From Paractinoplanes lichenicola (GTDB lineage: Bacteria; Actinomycetota; Actinomycetes; Mycobacteriales; Micromonosporaceae), in NCBI RefSeq assembly GCF_016785085.1, contig NZ_JAENHO010000011.1, forward strand, positions 248,001 through 312,000: 64,000 nt of DNA, written 5' to 3'. This document shows, piece by piece, positions 17,437 through 26,298 of the stretch. Every line of letters begins with the position of its first letter. Positions within the stretch are counted from its first letter, which is position 1. Under the pieces are notes generated by a model. It was given only the letters and a program-made list of their open reading frames with translations, was not told the DNA's origin and did not search any database. The position numbers and the translations under genes were made by a program.

Positions 17437-18249
17437 TTATCCGGCCGCCTCCCGGATGAACCGGGTTACGTCGTTCGTCACAGCGTCCGCGTTCAGCTCG
17501 TTGAACAGCTCGTGCCGCGCCTCGGGATAGGTGCGCTCGACGAACCTCGGCCCGCGCAGGTGCTCGACACCGGCCCGCGAGCCGTCGATCGGAACCAGCG
17601 CGTCGGCCTCGCCGTGGATCCACATCACCGGCAGGCCCTCCGGCAGCGCCGGACCCTGCCCGACGGCGTCGATCGACCGTTCCAGGGCCTGCAGGGTCGC
17701 GCGCTTGAACGGGCCGTGCCAGACCAGCGGGTCGGCCGCGTACTTCTCGCCCACCGCCGGGTCGCGCGAGAGCGTCGTGATGTCGAGCGGCACGTCCGGG
17801 ATCTCGTCGAACGCCAGCAGCTGCCCGACCGCGTCCCACCGCCCGACGACCGGGCTCGACAGCACCAGCGCGGCCAGGGTGTTGCCGTAGCGCTGGGCGT
17901 AGCGGGCGGCGATCAGGCCACCCATCGAGTGACCGAGCAGCACGACCGGCAGCCCCGGATGCTCGCGGCGCGCAGTTTCGTGCAACGTACGGAAGTCGTC
18001 GACCACGTCCTCGAAGTCGCCGATCAGCACCCGCTCACCATCGCTGCGGCCGTGCCCGACATGGTCGACGGCGTACACGACCGCGCCGTCGGCCACCAGC
18101 CGGTCGGCCAGCCGCTCGTACCGTCCAACATGCTCCCCGTACCCGTGAGCGATCAGCACGACTCGTACCGGCTCGCCCGTTCCCGACCACGTTCGCGCAG
18201 CCAGGTCACCCTGCCGGCCCTGGTACGTCCACTCCCGCGATTCCGCCAC
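17437..18249 (-). CDS. Alpha/beta hydrolase, monoacylglycerol-lipase-like
   Basis: A 270-residue serine hydrolase of the lysophospholipase/monoacylglycerol lipase group. Motifs: oxyanion HGYGEH near residue 35, GHSMGG with nucleophile Ser108, HGEADALVP with the acid Asp, and EARHELFNE with the catalytic His near the C-terminus. GTG start at 18249 is preceded by AGGAGG. It lies 13 bp after the dehalogenase-like gene and 34 bp before the SDR, so the three genes form one operon. Substrate is inferred as an ester of a medium/long acyl chain. Confidence 0.88.
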   Translation of the reverse strand: MAESREWTYQGRQGDLAARTWSGTGEPVRVVLIAHGYGEHVGRYERLADRLVADGAVVYAVDHVGHGRSDGERVLIGDFEDVVDDFRTLHETARREHPGLPVVLLGHSMGGLIAARYAQRYGNTLAALVLSSPVVGRWDAVGQLLAFDEIPDVPLDITTLSRDPAVGEKYAADPLVWHGPFKRATLQALERSIDAVGQGPALPEGLPVMWIHGEADALVPIDGSRAGVEHLRGPRFVERTYPEARHELFNELNADAVTNDVTRFIREAAG

Positions 18250-18262
18250 GTCCGCCTCCTCG

Positions 18263-19117
18263 TCACTGTTTCGGCAGGAACTTCCTCATCAGCTCGGCCA
18301 CCTCGTCAACGGCACTCTCCAGCAGGAAGTGGCCGCCCGGCAACAGGTGAATCTCGGCGTCGGGCAGGTCGGTGGCGAACGCGCGGGCGCCGGCCGGGCC
18401 GAAGATCTCGTCACCCTCGCCCCACACGGCGAGCAGCGGCGGCCGGTGGGTGCGGAAGTATTCGTGCAACCGGGGATAGAGCGGCCGGTTGGTGGCGTAG
18501 TCGTAGAACAGGTCGAGCTGCACGGCGTCGTTGCCCGGCCGCGACACCAGGGCGAAGTCGTGCCACCACGTCGTCGGGTCGACCAGCGTCTCGTCGGGCA
18601 CGCCGGTCAGATATTGCCAGCGGATCGCCTCCAGGGTGAGGGCCCCGCGCACGGCCGCCTCGGTGGTGGCGTCACGATGGCGGTGATACTCGAACACGCT
18701 CTCCCAGAAGGCCGGGACAAAGCCTTCCTCGTACGCGTTGCCGTTCTGCGACACGATCGCGGTGATCGCCGACGGGTCCCGCAAGGCCAGCCGCCAGCCG
18801 ACCGGTGCGCCGTAGTCCTGCACGTAGATCGCATAGCGCCGCACCCCGAGCTGATCGAGCAGCCCGGCGGTCAGGTCGGCCAACGCGTCGAACGTGTACG
18901 AGAACTCGTCCGTCCCCGGCGCGTCGGACAGCCCGAACCCGAGGTGGTCGGGCGCGATCACGTGGAAGTCGGCGGCCAGCCGCGGAATCAGCTCGCGAAA
19001 CATGAACGAGCTGGTCGGATAGCCGTGCAGCAGCACGATCGCCGACTTGGCCGGGTCGCCCGCCTCCCGATAGAAGAGCCGCTTGCCGTCGACGACCGCG
19101 TACCGGTGAAACACCAT
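18263..19117 (-). CDS. Alpha/beta hydrolase with Asp nucleophile (haloalkane dehalogenase-like)
   Basis: A 284-residue alpha/beta hydrolase. HGYPTSS (about 31-37) forms the oxyanion region. The nucleophile elbow is VQDYGAPVG with Asp101, as in haloalkane dehalogenases and epoxide hydrolases rather than esterases. GGHFLLES provides the catalytic His near residue 267. GGAGGT (about 19126-19131) sets the ATG at 19117. First gene of a three-gene operon and divergent from a CGNR regulator. The inverted repeat at 19119-19154 spans its ribosome-binding site. The true substrate (halide, epoxide or other) is not determinable. Confidence 0.87.
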   Translation of the reverse strand: MVFHRYAVVDGKRLFYREAGDPAKSAIVLLHGYPTSSFMFRELIPRLAADFHVIAPDHLGFGLSDAPGTDEFSYTFDALADLTAGLLDQLGVRRYAIYVQDYGAPVGWRLALRDPSAITAIVSQNGNAYEEGFVPAFWESVFEYHRHRDATTEAAVRGALTLEAIRWQYLTGVPDETLVDPTTWWHDFALVSRPGNDAVQLDLFYDYATNRPLYPRLHEYFRTHRPPLLAVWGEGDEIFGPAGARAFATDLPDAEIHLLPGGHFLLESAVDEVAELMRKFLPKQ

Positions 19118-19118
19118 C

Positions 19119-19154
19119 GCTCTAACCTCCATAGACCCGTTTGATAGTTAGAGC
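19119..19154. promoter_or_regulatory. Inverted repeat GCTCTAAC-N20-GTTAGAGC, candidate CGNR operator
   Basis: Perfect 8-bp arms GCTCTAAC (19119-19126) and GTTAGAGC (19147-19154) lie between the divergent hydrolase operon and the CGNR gene. A third GTTAGA lies at 19194-19199, just before ATG 19200. Placement and dyad symmetry suggest an operator that controls both directions. In the minus-strand mRNA it could also fold over the GGAGGT. Confidence 0.5.
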
Positions 19155-19199
19155 CTGCCCCGCCATCGTGTAACCTGTCAACCGGCGATTGGGGGTTAG

Positions 19200-19652
19200 A
19201 TGAACGACGTGCTGCTGCTCACGCTGCTCAACAGCACTCCGATGATCGACGGAGTGCGCACCGAGACTTTGCGCCTGGAGGCCGACGACCAGGCCCTGCT
19301 CCGGGCCGGCCGCGACACCCTGCAAGACGTGGTCCGCGGCACCCGGCCTGCCTCCGCCCTGACCCCGTTCCTGCAGGATGTGGTGTCCCACCCCGCGATC
19401 GAGAACGGCCACCTGACCTGGACCGTCTCGGCGACCAACACCCGCGCCCTGCTGATCGAAGCCATCGAGGCATGGGACGAGCTGGAACGCTCCCGCCCCG
19501 GCCGCCTACGCCCCTGCGCGAACGCCGAATGCGCCCTGTTCCTGCTCGACCGCAGCAAGTCGAACAGCGCCCGCTGGTGCTCGATGTCGTCCTGCGGCAA
19601 CAAACTCAAGGCCCGCCGCCACTACCAACGCAAAACCACCGGCAACGCTTGA
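19200..19652 (+). CDS. CGNR zinc-finger transcriptional regulator
   Basis: A 150-residue protein with an N-terminal ABATE-type region and a C-terminal CGNR zinc finger: PCANAECALFLLD then RWCSMSSCGNKLKARRHY (Cys-x4-Cys...Cys-x4-Cys). The signature reads CGNK instead of CGNR. Such proteins are presumed DNA-binding regulators in actinobacteria. A GGGGG run precedes ATG 19200, and TAACCT (19171-19176) is a plausible -10. The divergent three-gene hydrolase operon is its likely target. A second CGNR/hydrolase pair occurs at 34 kb. Confidence 0.87.
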   Translation: MNDVLLLTLLNSTPMIDGVRTETLRLEADDQALLRAGRDTLQDVVRGTRPASALTPFLQDVVSHPAIENGHLTWTVSATNTRALLIEAIEAWDELERSRPGRLRPCANAECALFLLDRSKSNSARWCSMSSCGNKLKARRHYQRKTTGNA

Positions 19653-20108
19653 GCCACGCCACAGCCGCGACCACCAACGCGAACCCCCGGAGCCACCCCG
19701 CCCCGACCGACATCAGGCCACCGGCACCTCCGACGCCACCTGAGCAGCACCTCGGCCGCCACAACCTCCGCAAGCCCTTGCAACGGCCGGCCCGCCACGG
19801 CCAAGACCAACTCGAGTCATCGCCAACGCTTGAACCACAGGCCGCCACGACCACCGGCTGCAAACAAGCGGCACCGCCGGGGGCAGCACCCCACCCGGGC
19901 GCAGCTGGTGACCGGTGTCTGCGGTTACGACCACGCCTCGAACCCGCATGCGCAAATCCGCACCGCCGCCCCTTCACACGAAGAAGCAGGACGCTGCAGA
20001 GCGGAGACGCGGCATACCGAACCGAGACACGCCCTCCCATGTCGAGAGCCGAGGCACGGGCCAGCTCAAGCCGAGACACGAGCGGCCTGGGCCGTGACAA
20101 CGGCAGCG
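19653..20108. other. Intergenic low-complexity region
   Basis: The 456 bp between the CGNR gene and the transporter have no credible gene. Composition is C/A-rich on the plus strand with recurrent CCAC, GCAA and CAACGC words. A degenerate duplication exists: CAACGCTTGAGCCAC near 19645 recurs as CAACGCTTGAACCAC near 19825. It resembles the low-complexity inserts at 34.2 kb and 62.0 kb. Confidence 0.55.
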
Positions 20109-20891
20109 TCAGGGTGAGCCTCGGTCCGGGTCGAGGCGGCGGCCCACGAGCGTGGTCAGGGTGGCAGTCAGGATGACGGCGGCGGCCGGGGCCAGCACGA
20201 GATGCGGGGCGCCGAACAGGTAGGCCCGGCCCTCGGCGACCATCGAGCCCCACTCCGGGGCCGGGGGCTGCACGCCCAGCCCCAGGAAGGACAGGCCGGA
20301 GACCGTGAGCAGCGTGCCCGCGAAGCGCAGGAACAGGTGGGCCAGCAGCGGGCCGGCGATGTTGGGGGTGATGTGCCGGATCAGCAGGCGCAGCGGGCCC
20401 GCGCCGAGCGTACGGGCGGCTCCCACGTAGTCGCGGGCGGATTCGCGAACCGTGAGGTGGTAGGCCTGGCGGGCGAACGGTGTCCAGCCGACCAGGCACA
20501 CGGCGGCGACGATCGAGAGCAGGCCGGGCCCCAGGGCGGCCGCCACGAACAGGCCGACGAGGATGGTCGGCAGGGCGGCCAGCATGTCCGCGATGCGCGG
20601 CACGACCCGGCCGAGCGGTCCCCCGGCGTAGCCGGAGAGCATGCCGACAGCCGTGCCGAAGAGCGCGGTGACCAGCAGCGTGGCCACGGTCAGGCCGAGC
20701 GTGAGCCGGGCGCCGGCGAGCAGGCGGGCGGCGGCGTCGCGGCCCAGTTGGTCGGTGCCGAGCGGGTGGCCGAGCGACGGCGGGGCCAGGATGGCGGAGT
20801 AATCAACGGCCAACGGGCCGGGCAGCAAGAAATGCGCCGCCACCGTCACCACCACCAGCAGCGAAGCGAGCCCCAGCCAGCGGCGTCTCAT
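20109..20891 (-). CDS. ABC transporter permease (DppC/NikC type)
   Basis: A 260-residue inner-membrane permease of the peptide/nickel (family 5) importer class. It starts with one transmembrane helix and a short loop containing HPLGTDQLGRD, the DppC-family signature. The EAA-type cytosolic loop is seen at YVGAARTLGAGPLRLLIRHI near residue 160. ATG overlaps the stop of the DppB-type gene by 4 bp. No ATPase gene follows; the downstream DNA is non-coding. Confidence 0.9.
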   Translation of the reverse strand: MRRRWLGLASLLVVVTVAAHFLLPGPLAVDYSAILAPPSLGHPLGTDQLGRDAAARLLAGARLTLGLTVATLLVTALFGTAVGMLSGYAGGPLGRVVPRIADMLAALPTILVGLFVAAALGPGLLSIVAAVCLVGWTPFARQAYHLTVRESARDYVGAARTLGAGPLRLLIRHITPNIAGPLLAHLFLRFAGTLLTVSGLSFLGLGVQPPAPEWGSMVAEGRAYLFGAPHLVLAPAAAVILTATLTTLVGRRLDPDRGSP

Positions 20892-21814
20892 CGGGCCGCC
20901 GGGTCGAGCAGCAGTTGCAGCAGTTCGGCGAGCACGCCGGTGAGCAGCGCGATCGCCAGCACGGCCAGGGTGCCGGCCTGGATCACGGGCAGGTCCTGGG
21001 CCAGGACGGCCTCGTGCAGCAGCCGCCCCAGGCCGGGGATGCCGAAGACGACCTCGACGACGACCGAGCCACCGATCATCCCGGCGATGAACATGCCGGA
21101 CAGCGACAGCACGGACGTGGTGGCCAGCCGGGCCGTATGCACCCAGAGCACGCGGCCCGGCGACAGCCCCTTGGCCCGGGCGGTGCGCACATGCGGCAGC
21201 TGCCGGACGGCGATGGTCTCGGCCCGCACGAGCTGGGCGGCGAGCGCGGCCGGGTAGACGGCCAGGGTGAGCGCGGGCAGCACGGCGTGGGCCGGGCCGT
21301 CCCAGCCGATCGCGGGCAGCCAGCCCGCGTACACGGCGAACACCAGGACCAGCACCGGGGCGACGACGAACTCGGGCACGGACACGCCGACCAGGCCGGC
21401 CCCGGTGAGCAGCCGGTCGAGGGGGCCGCCGGGGCGGCGCGCGGCGTACACGCCGGCCGGGACGCCGAGCACGACGGCCAGGCCGAGCGCGAGCGCCGCG
21501 AGGACCCCGGAGACGAGCAGCGCGTCGCCGACCGCGGGGCCGACCGGCGTACGGGAAATGAACGACAGCCCCAGGTCGCCGCGCAGGGCCGCGCCGAGCC
21601 AGCGCAGGTATTGCTCGGCCCAGCTGCCGTCGAGGCCGAACTCGGCGGCGATGCGGGCCTGCGTGGCCGGGTCGGGCACCTCGGCCGCGGTGCGGGTGCG
21701 CAACACCGTGCGGACCGTGTCGGCCCCGGTCATGCGCGGCAGGGCGAACACCGGGACCGTCGCGGCCAGCAGGATCAGCGGCAGCAGGGCGAGCCGCCGC
21801 AGCAGCCGGGTCAC
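20888..21814 (-). CDS. ABC transporter permease (DppB/NikB type)
   Basis: A 308-residue permease partner of the DppC-type gene. It has the N-terminal transmembrane helix, a long outer loop (DPATQARIAAEFGLDGSW), GDLGLSFISRTPV, and the coupling loop VRTARAKGLSPGRVLWVH. It ends in FGIPGLGRLL and following transmembrane segments typical of DppB. It overlaps the binding-protein stop by 4 bp, giving a tightly coupled order binding protein, DppB, DppC under one cobalamin riboswitch. Confidence 0.9.
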   Translation of the reverse strand: MTRLLRRLALLPLILLAATVPVFALPRMTGADTVRTVLRTRTAAEVPDPATQARIAAEFGLDGSWAEQYLRWLGAALRGDLGLSFISRTPVGPAVGDALLVSGVLAALALGLAVVLGVPAGVYAARRPGGPLDRLLTGAGLVGVSVPEFVVAPVLVLVFAVYAGWLPAIGWDGPAHAVLPALTLAVYPAALAAQLVRAETIAVRQLPHVRTARAKGLSPGRVLWVHTARLATTSVLSLSGMFIAGMIGGSVVVEVVFGIPGLGRLLHEAVLAQDLPVIQAGTLAVLAIALLTGVLAELLQLLLDPAAR

Positions 21815-23322
21815 CCGGCCGGGCGCAGTTTCGGCAGCACCGGCTGGACGCCGAGCGGGTCGGGGACGAAGCCGGTCGCCCCGCGCGAGCCGGCGCTGTT
21901 GCTCGGATGCACGATCATGACGCCCACTGCTTGTTCGGTGAGCATCTTCGCGGCCTGAGCGAACACTTTCTGCCGTTCACCGACGTCGGTCGTGCGCGAC
22001 AAGCCTGCGATCAGCTTGTCGAACGAAGGTGCGCAAAAGTGATCGATGTTGTAGCCACCCTGGCACGTGTAGTCCGAAGTGAGCACGCTCGCGGCGTCGG
22101 CGAAGTCGGACAGGTAGCTGCGCGAGTTGAGGAACATGTCGAACTGCCCGGCCAGGATCTTGGGCTCATGGGCCGCGTAGTCACCGACGGTCACCTCCAC
22201 CTTGATCCCGGCCTCGCCCAGCATGGCCTGGATGGCACTGGCCAGCACCGGCATCTCGGGGCGATTCGGAAACGTCCACAACCGTACGGTCAATGCGCTC
22301 TTCCCCGCCTCGGCGAGCAGCCGCTTGGCCGTCGCCACGTCGGCGGCGGGCGGGGCGGCGGTCGCACCCCAGGGCACGGCCGAGCCGAACAGGTCGGACG
22401 CCGGCGTGGCCGCACCACCGAGCACCTTGGCGGCCAGGGTGGGCCGGTCAAGCGCGGCCGTTACCGCACGCCGCACCCGCACATCGTCGAACGGCGCGGC
22501 CGACTGGTTCATCAGCAGTTCGATAGTGCGCGCGGCCGGATACGACTGCACCGACGCGCCGGCCGACTCGACCTGCGCGATCGAGGCCTGCGGCAGCCCC
22601 TCGGCGAACTGCACGTCCCCGGATTGCAGGGCCAGCGCCCGGCTCTGCGGATCGGTCACATAACGCACGGTCACCTTGGCCGCGCCCGCTTTCGGACCCC
22701 AGTACGCATCGTTGCGCGAGAGCGTGGCCGAGTCGGCGCCGTTCACCTCGGTCAACACGTACGGCCCGGTGGCTGTTCTCGTCACCGCCGGCGCTGCGCC
22801 TTCCCGATACGCCGAGGGCGCCAGGATGCCGAGGTTGCCGCTGCTCATCCGCAGGGGCAGAACCGGATCGGGCTCCTTCGTGCTGATCAGCACGGCGTCC
22901 GCACCGTCAGCGCGCACAGTGAAGCCGATGTCGCGCACAGCCCGCGGCGGCGCGGTGACCGTCGAGATGTACGTCAATGCGGTCACCACCGCGTCCGGGG
23001 TCAGCGGAGTGCCGTCATGAAACGTCACGCCCGCGCGCAACGTGAACCGCCATGTGCGCGGACTGCTCGTTGGTGTCCATTCGGTGGCGAGTCCCGGCGC
23101 GGGCTGCGCGTTCTCGTCGACGGTGGTCAGCGTCTCGGCCACGCCCAGGGTCATCAGCAGTGCGCCGTCGTCGGCGTCGAAGGCGTACGCGGAACGGGGT
23201 GGGAACTGCAGGGCGACGGCGAGGGAGTCGCCGGTGGCCGCGGGGCTGCCGCCGGAGCAGGCGGTCAGGGCGGTGAGGAGCAGGCATGCGGCGGCGAGCC
23301 GGAGCCGGGCAGGCAGGGTCAC
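21811..23322 (-). CDS. ABC transporter solute-binding lipoprotein, family 5
   Basis: A 503-residue family-5 extracellular solute-binding protein. Signal peptide with lipobox LTACSGG (Cys near residue 22), then the family motif RTWRFTLRAGVTFHDGTPLT near residue 95. GTG 23322 follows AGGAAGG by 6 nt. Family members bind peptides, nickel/cobalt chelates or other small ligands. Because a cobalamin riboswitch precedes it, cobalt or a corrinoid-related ligand is the favoured substrate (inference). Confidence 0.9.
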   Translation of the reverse strand: MTLPARLRLAAACLLLTALTACSGGSPAATGDSLAVALQFPPRSAYAFDADDGALLMTLGVAETLTTVDENAQPAPGLATEWTPTSSPRTWRFTLRAGVTFHDGTPLTPDAVVTALTYISTVTAPPRAVRDIGFTVRADGADAVLISTKEPDPVLPLRMSSGNLGILAPSAYREGAAPAVTRTATGPYVLTEVNGADSATLSRNDAYWGPKAGAAKVTVRYVTDPQSRALALQSGDVQFAEGLPQASIAQVESAGASVQSYPAARTIELLMNQSAAPFDDVRVRRAVTAALDRPTLAAKVLGGAATPASDLFGSAVPWGATAAPPAADVATAKRLLAEAGKSALTVRLWTFPNRPEMPVLASAIQAMLGEAGIKVEVTVGDYAAHEPKILAGQFDMFLNSRSYLSDFADAASVLTSDYTCQGGYNIDHFCAPSFDKLIAGLSRTTDVGERQKVFAQAAKMLTEQAVGVMIVHPSNSAGSRGATGFVPDPLGVQPVLPKLRPAG

Positions 23323-23364
23323 AGATACCTTCCTGGGAGCGTCGCGTCCCGTGGGTCAGGGTGA

Positions 23365-23462
23365 GTGACGGGCCGGGTCTGACTCCCCGCCCGGCTGACA
23401 GACCCGGCGAGTAACAGTGGCGCGACCGTGCCGGGCTTGCACCGGCTTCCGACAACCGTCAC
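23365..23462 (-). promoter_or_regulatory. Cobalamin riboswitch
   Basis: Read on the minus strand, this leader shows the cobalamin aptamer core: GGAAGCCGGTGCAAGCCCGG, then GCGCCACTGT, and a B12-box-like AGTCAGACCCGGCC. Closing arms GTGACGG (23462-23456) and CCGTCAC (23371-23365) pair as the basal stem. The aptamer ends about 30 nt before AGGAAGG of the binding-protein gene, so translational or terminator control is plausible. The length is about 98 nt, nearer the compact class than the long E. coli btuB type. Confidence 0.85.
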
Positions 23463-23580
23463 TTGACGTCGCGCAGTCTAGGCGGTGGTCAGCGCGGTTC
23501 CGAGGGCCGCCGTCACACCTGTGGGATGCGCTACGTCAGAGGGATGAAGGCACACACCCATCCCGTACGGAGGAATGACC

Positions 23581-23970
23581 GTGACACTCGCAGCGAACGC
23601 CATCGTGCTCGGAGTGCAGGACCTCGACCGCGCCAAGAAGTTCTACGGCGAGGGCCTGGGGGCGACGATCGTCCAGGACTACCCCGGTTTCGCCATGTTC
23701 AGCCTGGGCGAGGGGTCGTCCAACCTCGGCCTGTACGACCGTGAGGCCACCGCGCAGGAGGCGGGCGTCCCGTCCGAGGGCAGCGGCTTCCGGGCCGTCT
23801 CGTTCCACCACCTCGTGCAGACGCGGGACGAGGTCGATGACGTGCTGCTGCGGGCCGCGGCGGCCGGGGGCACGATCGTCAAGCCGGCCGAGGCCGCGCA
23901 GTGGGGCGGCTATTTCGGCTACTTCGCCGACCCGGACGGCTTCCTCTGGAAGGTGGCGTCGGCCGCTTAG
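23581..23970 (+). CDS. VOC family protein
   Basis: A 129-residue single VOC unit: ANAIVLGVQDLDRAKKFYGE at the start, FHHLVQTRDEVDDVLLRAA in the middle, and GYFGYFADPDGFLWKVAS at the end with metal-ligand positions. GGAGG (23569-23573) is too close to ATG 23575 and correctly spaced for GTG 23581, so the GTG is chosen. Biochemical role unknown. Confidence 0.85.
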   Translation: MTLAANAIVLGVQDLDRAKKFYGEGLGATIVQDYPGFAMFSLGEGSSNLGLYDREATAQEAGVPSEGSGFRAVSFHHLVQTRDEVDDVLLRAAAAGGTIVKPAEAAQWGGYFGYFADPDGFLWKVASAA

Positions 23971-24036
23971 GCGGGAACTTTCCGCGGACGGCGGGCGACC
24001 AAAGCAGCGACCGTGTTCCCCGCCCTGAGGTGGCCC

Positions 24037-25437
24037 ATGTCGACTGTCGCCCCGCCCGCCGTCCGGCCCGCGCAGAGCACGCGCGAAACGCGCAGTTTCG
24101 GCCCACTGCTGTTACGCCTGCACTTCTACGCCGGCATCTTCGTCGCGCCGTTCCTGTTCGTGGCCGCGCTGACCGGCCTGGCGTACACGCTCACCCCGCA
24201 GCTCGACCAGCTCGTCTATGGCCACGAGCTGACTGTGGCGGCCACGGACGGCGCCCCGCGGCCACTCTCCGAGCAGATCACCGCCGCTCAGGCCGCGCAC
24301 CCCGACGGCACGATCGCGACGATCCGCCCCGGCGAGGGCGACGCCACCACGCAGGTCGACTTCAATGTGCCCGGCCTCGAGAACGACCGGCAGCACACGG
24401 TCTACGTCGACCCGTACACGGCCGAGGTCAAGGGCCGGCTCACCACCTGGTTCTCGTACACGCCGCTGATGACCTGGTTCGACGACTTCCACCGCAACCT
24501 CCAGCTGGGCGACCTCGGGCGGCACTACTCCGAGTTCGCGGCGAGCTGGCTGGCGATCATCGCGCTGGGCGGGCTCGCGCTCTGGTGGCGGCGGCAACGC
24601 AGCGCGCGCAAAATGCTCACTCCCGAGCTGAAAGCGCGCAAAGGCGTACGGCGAACGCGCAGTTTTCATGCGGCGACCGGCGTCTGGCTGAGCGTGGGCC
24701 TGCTGTTCCTGTCGGCGACCGGGCTGACGTGGTCGCGCTATGCGGGCGAGAACTTCGGCGCGGCCCTCGACGCCCTCGACTCCCGTACGCCGGAACTGTC
24801 GACCGGTGTCGCGGCGCCCAGCGGCGGGCATCACGGCGGCGCCAGCGGGACGGCCACCTTCGACCCGGCCACCGTCGACTCAATCGTTCAGGCCGGGCGG
24901 GACAACGGCCTCGACGGACCGCTCGAGCTCACTGTGCCCGCCGACGCGACGACGGCGTGGGCCGTGGCGCAGAACGACGACACCATTCCCGTACGCAAGG
25001 ACAGGATCGCCGTCGACGGCGCGTCCGGGGCCGTGGTGGACCGCAGCGAATTCGCCGACTATCCCCTGCTGGCCCAGGCGACCAGCCTCGGCGTCTCCGC
25101 GCACATGGGCCGGCTGTTCGGCCTGGCCAACCAGATCGTGCTGGCCCTGCTCGCGCTCGGGCTGCTCACCGTGATCGTCTGGGGTTACCGGATGTGGTGG
25201 CAGCGCCGCCCCACCCGGGCCCTGGCCGGTGCCCCGCCGCGCCGCGGTGCCTGGCTGCGGATGCCGGCCTGGGGCATCGTCGCCGGCGTTCCCGTGGTGT
25301 TCGGGCTGGCCTGGGTGGTGCCGCTGTTCGGCATCCCCCTCGCCGCGTTCCTGCTGGTCGACATCGCGGCCGGGGCGTGGCGGGGCCACCGGCACCCGGA
25401 GATCCCGGTCTCCCCGGCGCCGGCGGGTCCTCGCTAG
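24037..25437 (+). CDS. PepSY-associated transmembrane protein (reductase-like)
   Basis: A 466-residue PepSY_TM protein. Order: transmembrane helix (LLLRLHFYAGIFVAPFLFVA), first PepSY region, HRNLQLGDLGRHYSE with a conserved His, transmembrane helices 2 and 3 (HAATGVWLSVGLLFLSATGLTW), second PepSY region, and C-terminal helices with HMGRLFGLANQIV. Conserved intramembrane His suggest haem or quinone contact; family members are linked to iron/siderophore reduction. GAGG (24027-24030) favours ATG 24037. Its TAG overlaps the convergent SDR stop by CTAG. Confidence 0.87.
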   Translation: MSTVAPPAVRPAQSTRETRSFGPLLLRLHFYAGIFVAPFLFVAALTGLAYTLTPQLDQLVYGHELTVAATDGAPRPLSEQITAAQAAHPDGTIATIRPGEGDATTQVDFNVPGLENDRQHTVYVDPYTAEVKGRLTTWFSYTPLMTWFDDFHRNLQLGDLGRHYSEFAASWLAIIALGGLALWWRRQRSARKMLTPELKARKGVRRTRSFHAATGVWLSVGLLFLSATGLTWSRYAGENFGAALDALDSRTPELSTGVAAPSGGHHGGASGTATFDPATVDSIVQAGRDNGLDGPLELTVPADATTAWAVAQNDDTIPVRKDRIAVDGASGAVVDRSEFADYPLLAQATSLGVSAHMGRLFGLANQIVLALLALGLLTVIVWGYRMWWQRRPTRALAGAPPRRGAWLRMPAWGIVAGVPVVFGLAWVVPLFGIPLAAFLLVDIAAGAWRGHRHPEIPVSPAPAGPR

Positions 25438-26228
25438 AACGCGGCTTCCGACACGGGCTGCCAGTCGCGCCAGGTTTGCAGCCGCTCGGTGTAGATGGCC
25501 TCGATGACCGGGAACAGCCGCCCCAGGATGAGCCGCCGGGGCGGCTGCTCGGCGTCGACCAGCTGCAGGATCACCGGCTTGGTGTTCGCGGGGTCGCCGA
25601 CGTCGAACTCGGCCGCGGCGCGAGCCTCGTCGTAGTCCGGCAGCTCAGCGCTGCGCCGGGAGCCACGGTCCAGCCAGTCGGTGGCGTACGGGCCGGGCTC
25701 GACACACGTGACGTGGATGCCGAACGACTCGACCTCCTGGGCCAGCGACTCGGTCAGCCCCTCCAGGGCCCACTTCGAGGCGTGGTAGGCGCCGATGCCC
25801 GGATAGGCCCGCACGCCGCCCTCGCTCGTCACCTGCAGCAGGTGGCCGCTGCGCTGCCGGCGCAGGACGGGCAGGACGGCCTGGCTCACCCAGACCGCGC
25901 CGAAGAAGTTCGTCTCCAGCTGCTGGCGCAGCTCGCGCTCGGTCAGCTCCTCGACCATGCCGAAGTGCCCGTAGCCGGCGTTGTTGACCACCACGTCGAG
26001 CCGGCCGAACCGCTGCACCGCGGAGTCGACGGCGGCGAAGACCCCCTCCCGGTCGGTGACGTCGAGCTCGAGCGGCAGGACCGTCTGCGGGAACCGTTCC
26101 ACGAGGTCGTCGAGCGCCTTGACGGTGCGGGCCATCGCGACGACGCGATCGCCGCGCTCCAGGGCCGCCTCGGCCCACAGCTTGCCGAACCCGCTGGACG
26201 TACCGGTGATGAACCAGATCTTGGACAT
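25434..26228 (-). CDS. SDR family oxidoreductase (paralogue of 16581 gene)
   Basis: A 264-residue classical SDR: TGTSSGFG near residue 9, NNAG, VTSEGG in place of the catalytic Ser loop, and YHASK. The tail RLQTWRDWQPVS matches the SDR at 16581. ATG 26228 (MSKIWFITG) aligns with family starts; the extra 11 codons upstream are unlikely. Divergent from a LysR regulator with a palindrome between them, so it is the probable LysR target. Confidence 0.9.
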   Translation of the reverse strand: MSKIWFITGTSSGFGKLWAEAALERGDRVVAMARTVKALDDLVERFPQTVLPLELDVTDREGVFAAVDSAVQRFGRLDVVVNNAGYGHFGMVEELTERELRQQLETNFFGAVWVSQAVLPVLRRQRSGHLLQVTSEGGVRAYPGIGAYHASKWALEGLTESLAQEVESFGIHVTCVEPGPYATDWLDRGSRRSAELPDYDEARAAAEFDVGDPANTKPVILQLVDAEQPPRRLILGRLFPVIEAIYTERLQTWRDWQPVSEAAF

Positions 26229-26268
26229 GCTTCGAGCCTGGCTCGCTTTCCGGCATGCCACCAGCGAA

Positions 26269-26282
26269 TGATCGTCAGATCA
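26269..26282. promoter_or_regulatory. Candidate LysR binding site TGATC-GTCA-GATCA
   Basis: The palindrome TGATCGTCAGATCA lies in the 70-bp divergent interval, 17 bp before the LysR ATG. LysR regulators bind interrupted T/A dyads in exactly this position. A weaker dyad TCAGGTATTCCTTGA overlaps it at 26280-26294. Confidence 0.5.
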
Positions 26283-26298
26283 GGTATTCCTTGATGGC

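Noticed and set aside
23536..23811. Minus-strand small gene opposite the VOC gene
   Set aside because: Antisense frame of a clear VOC protein; no ribosome-binding site.
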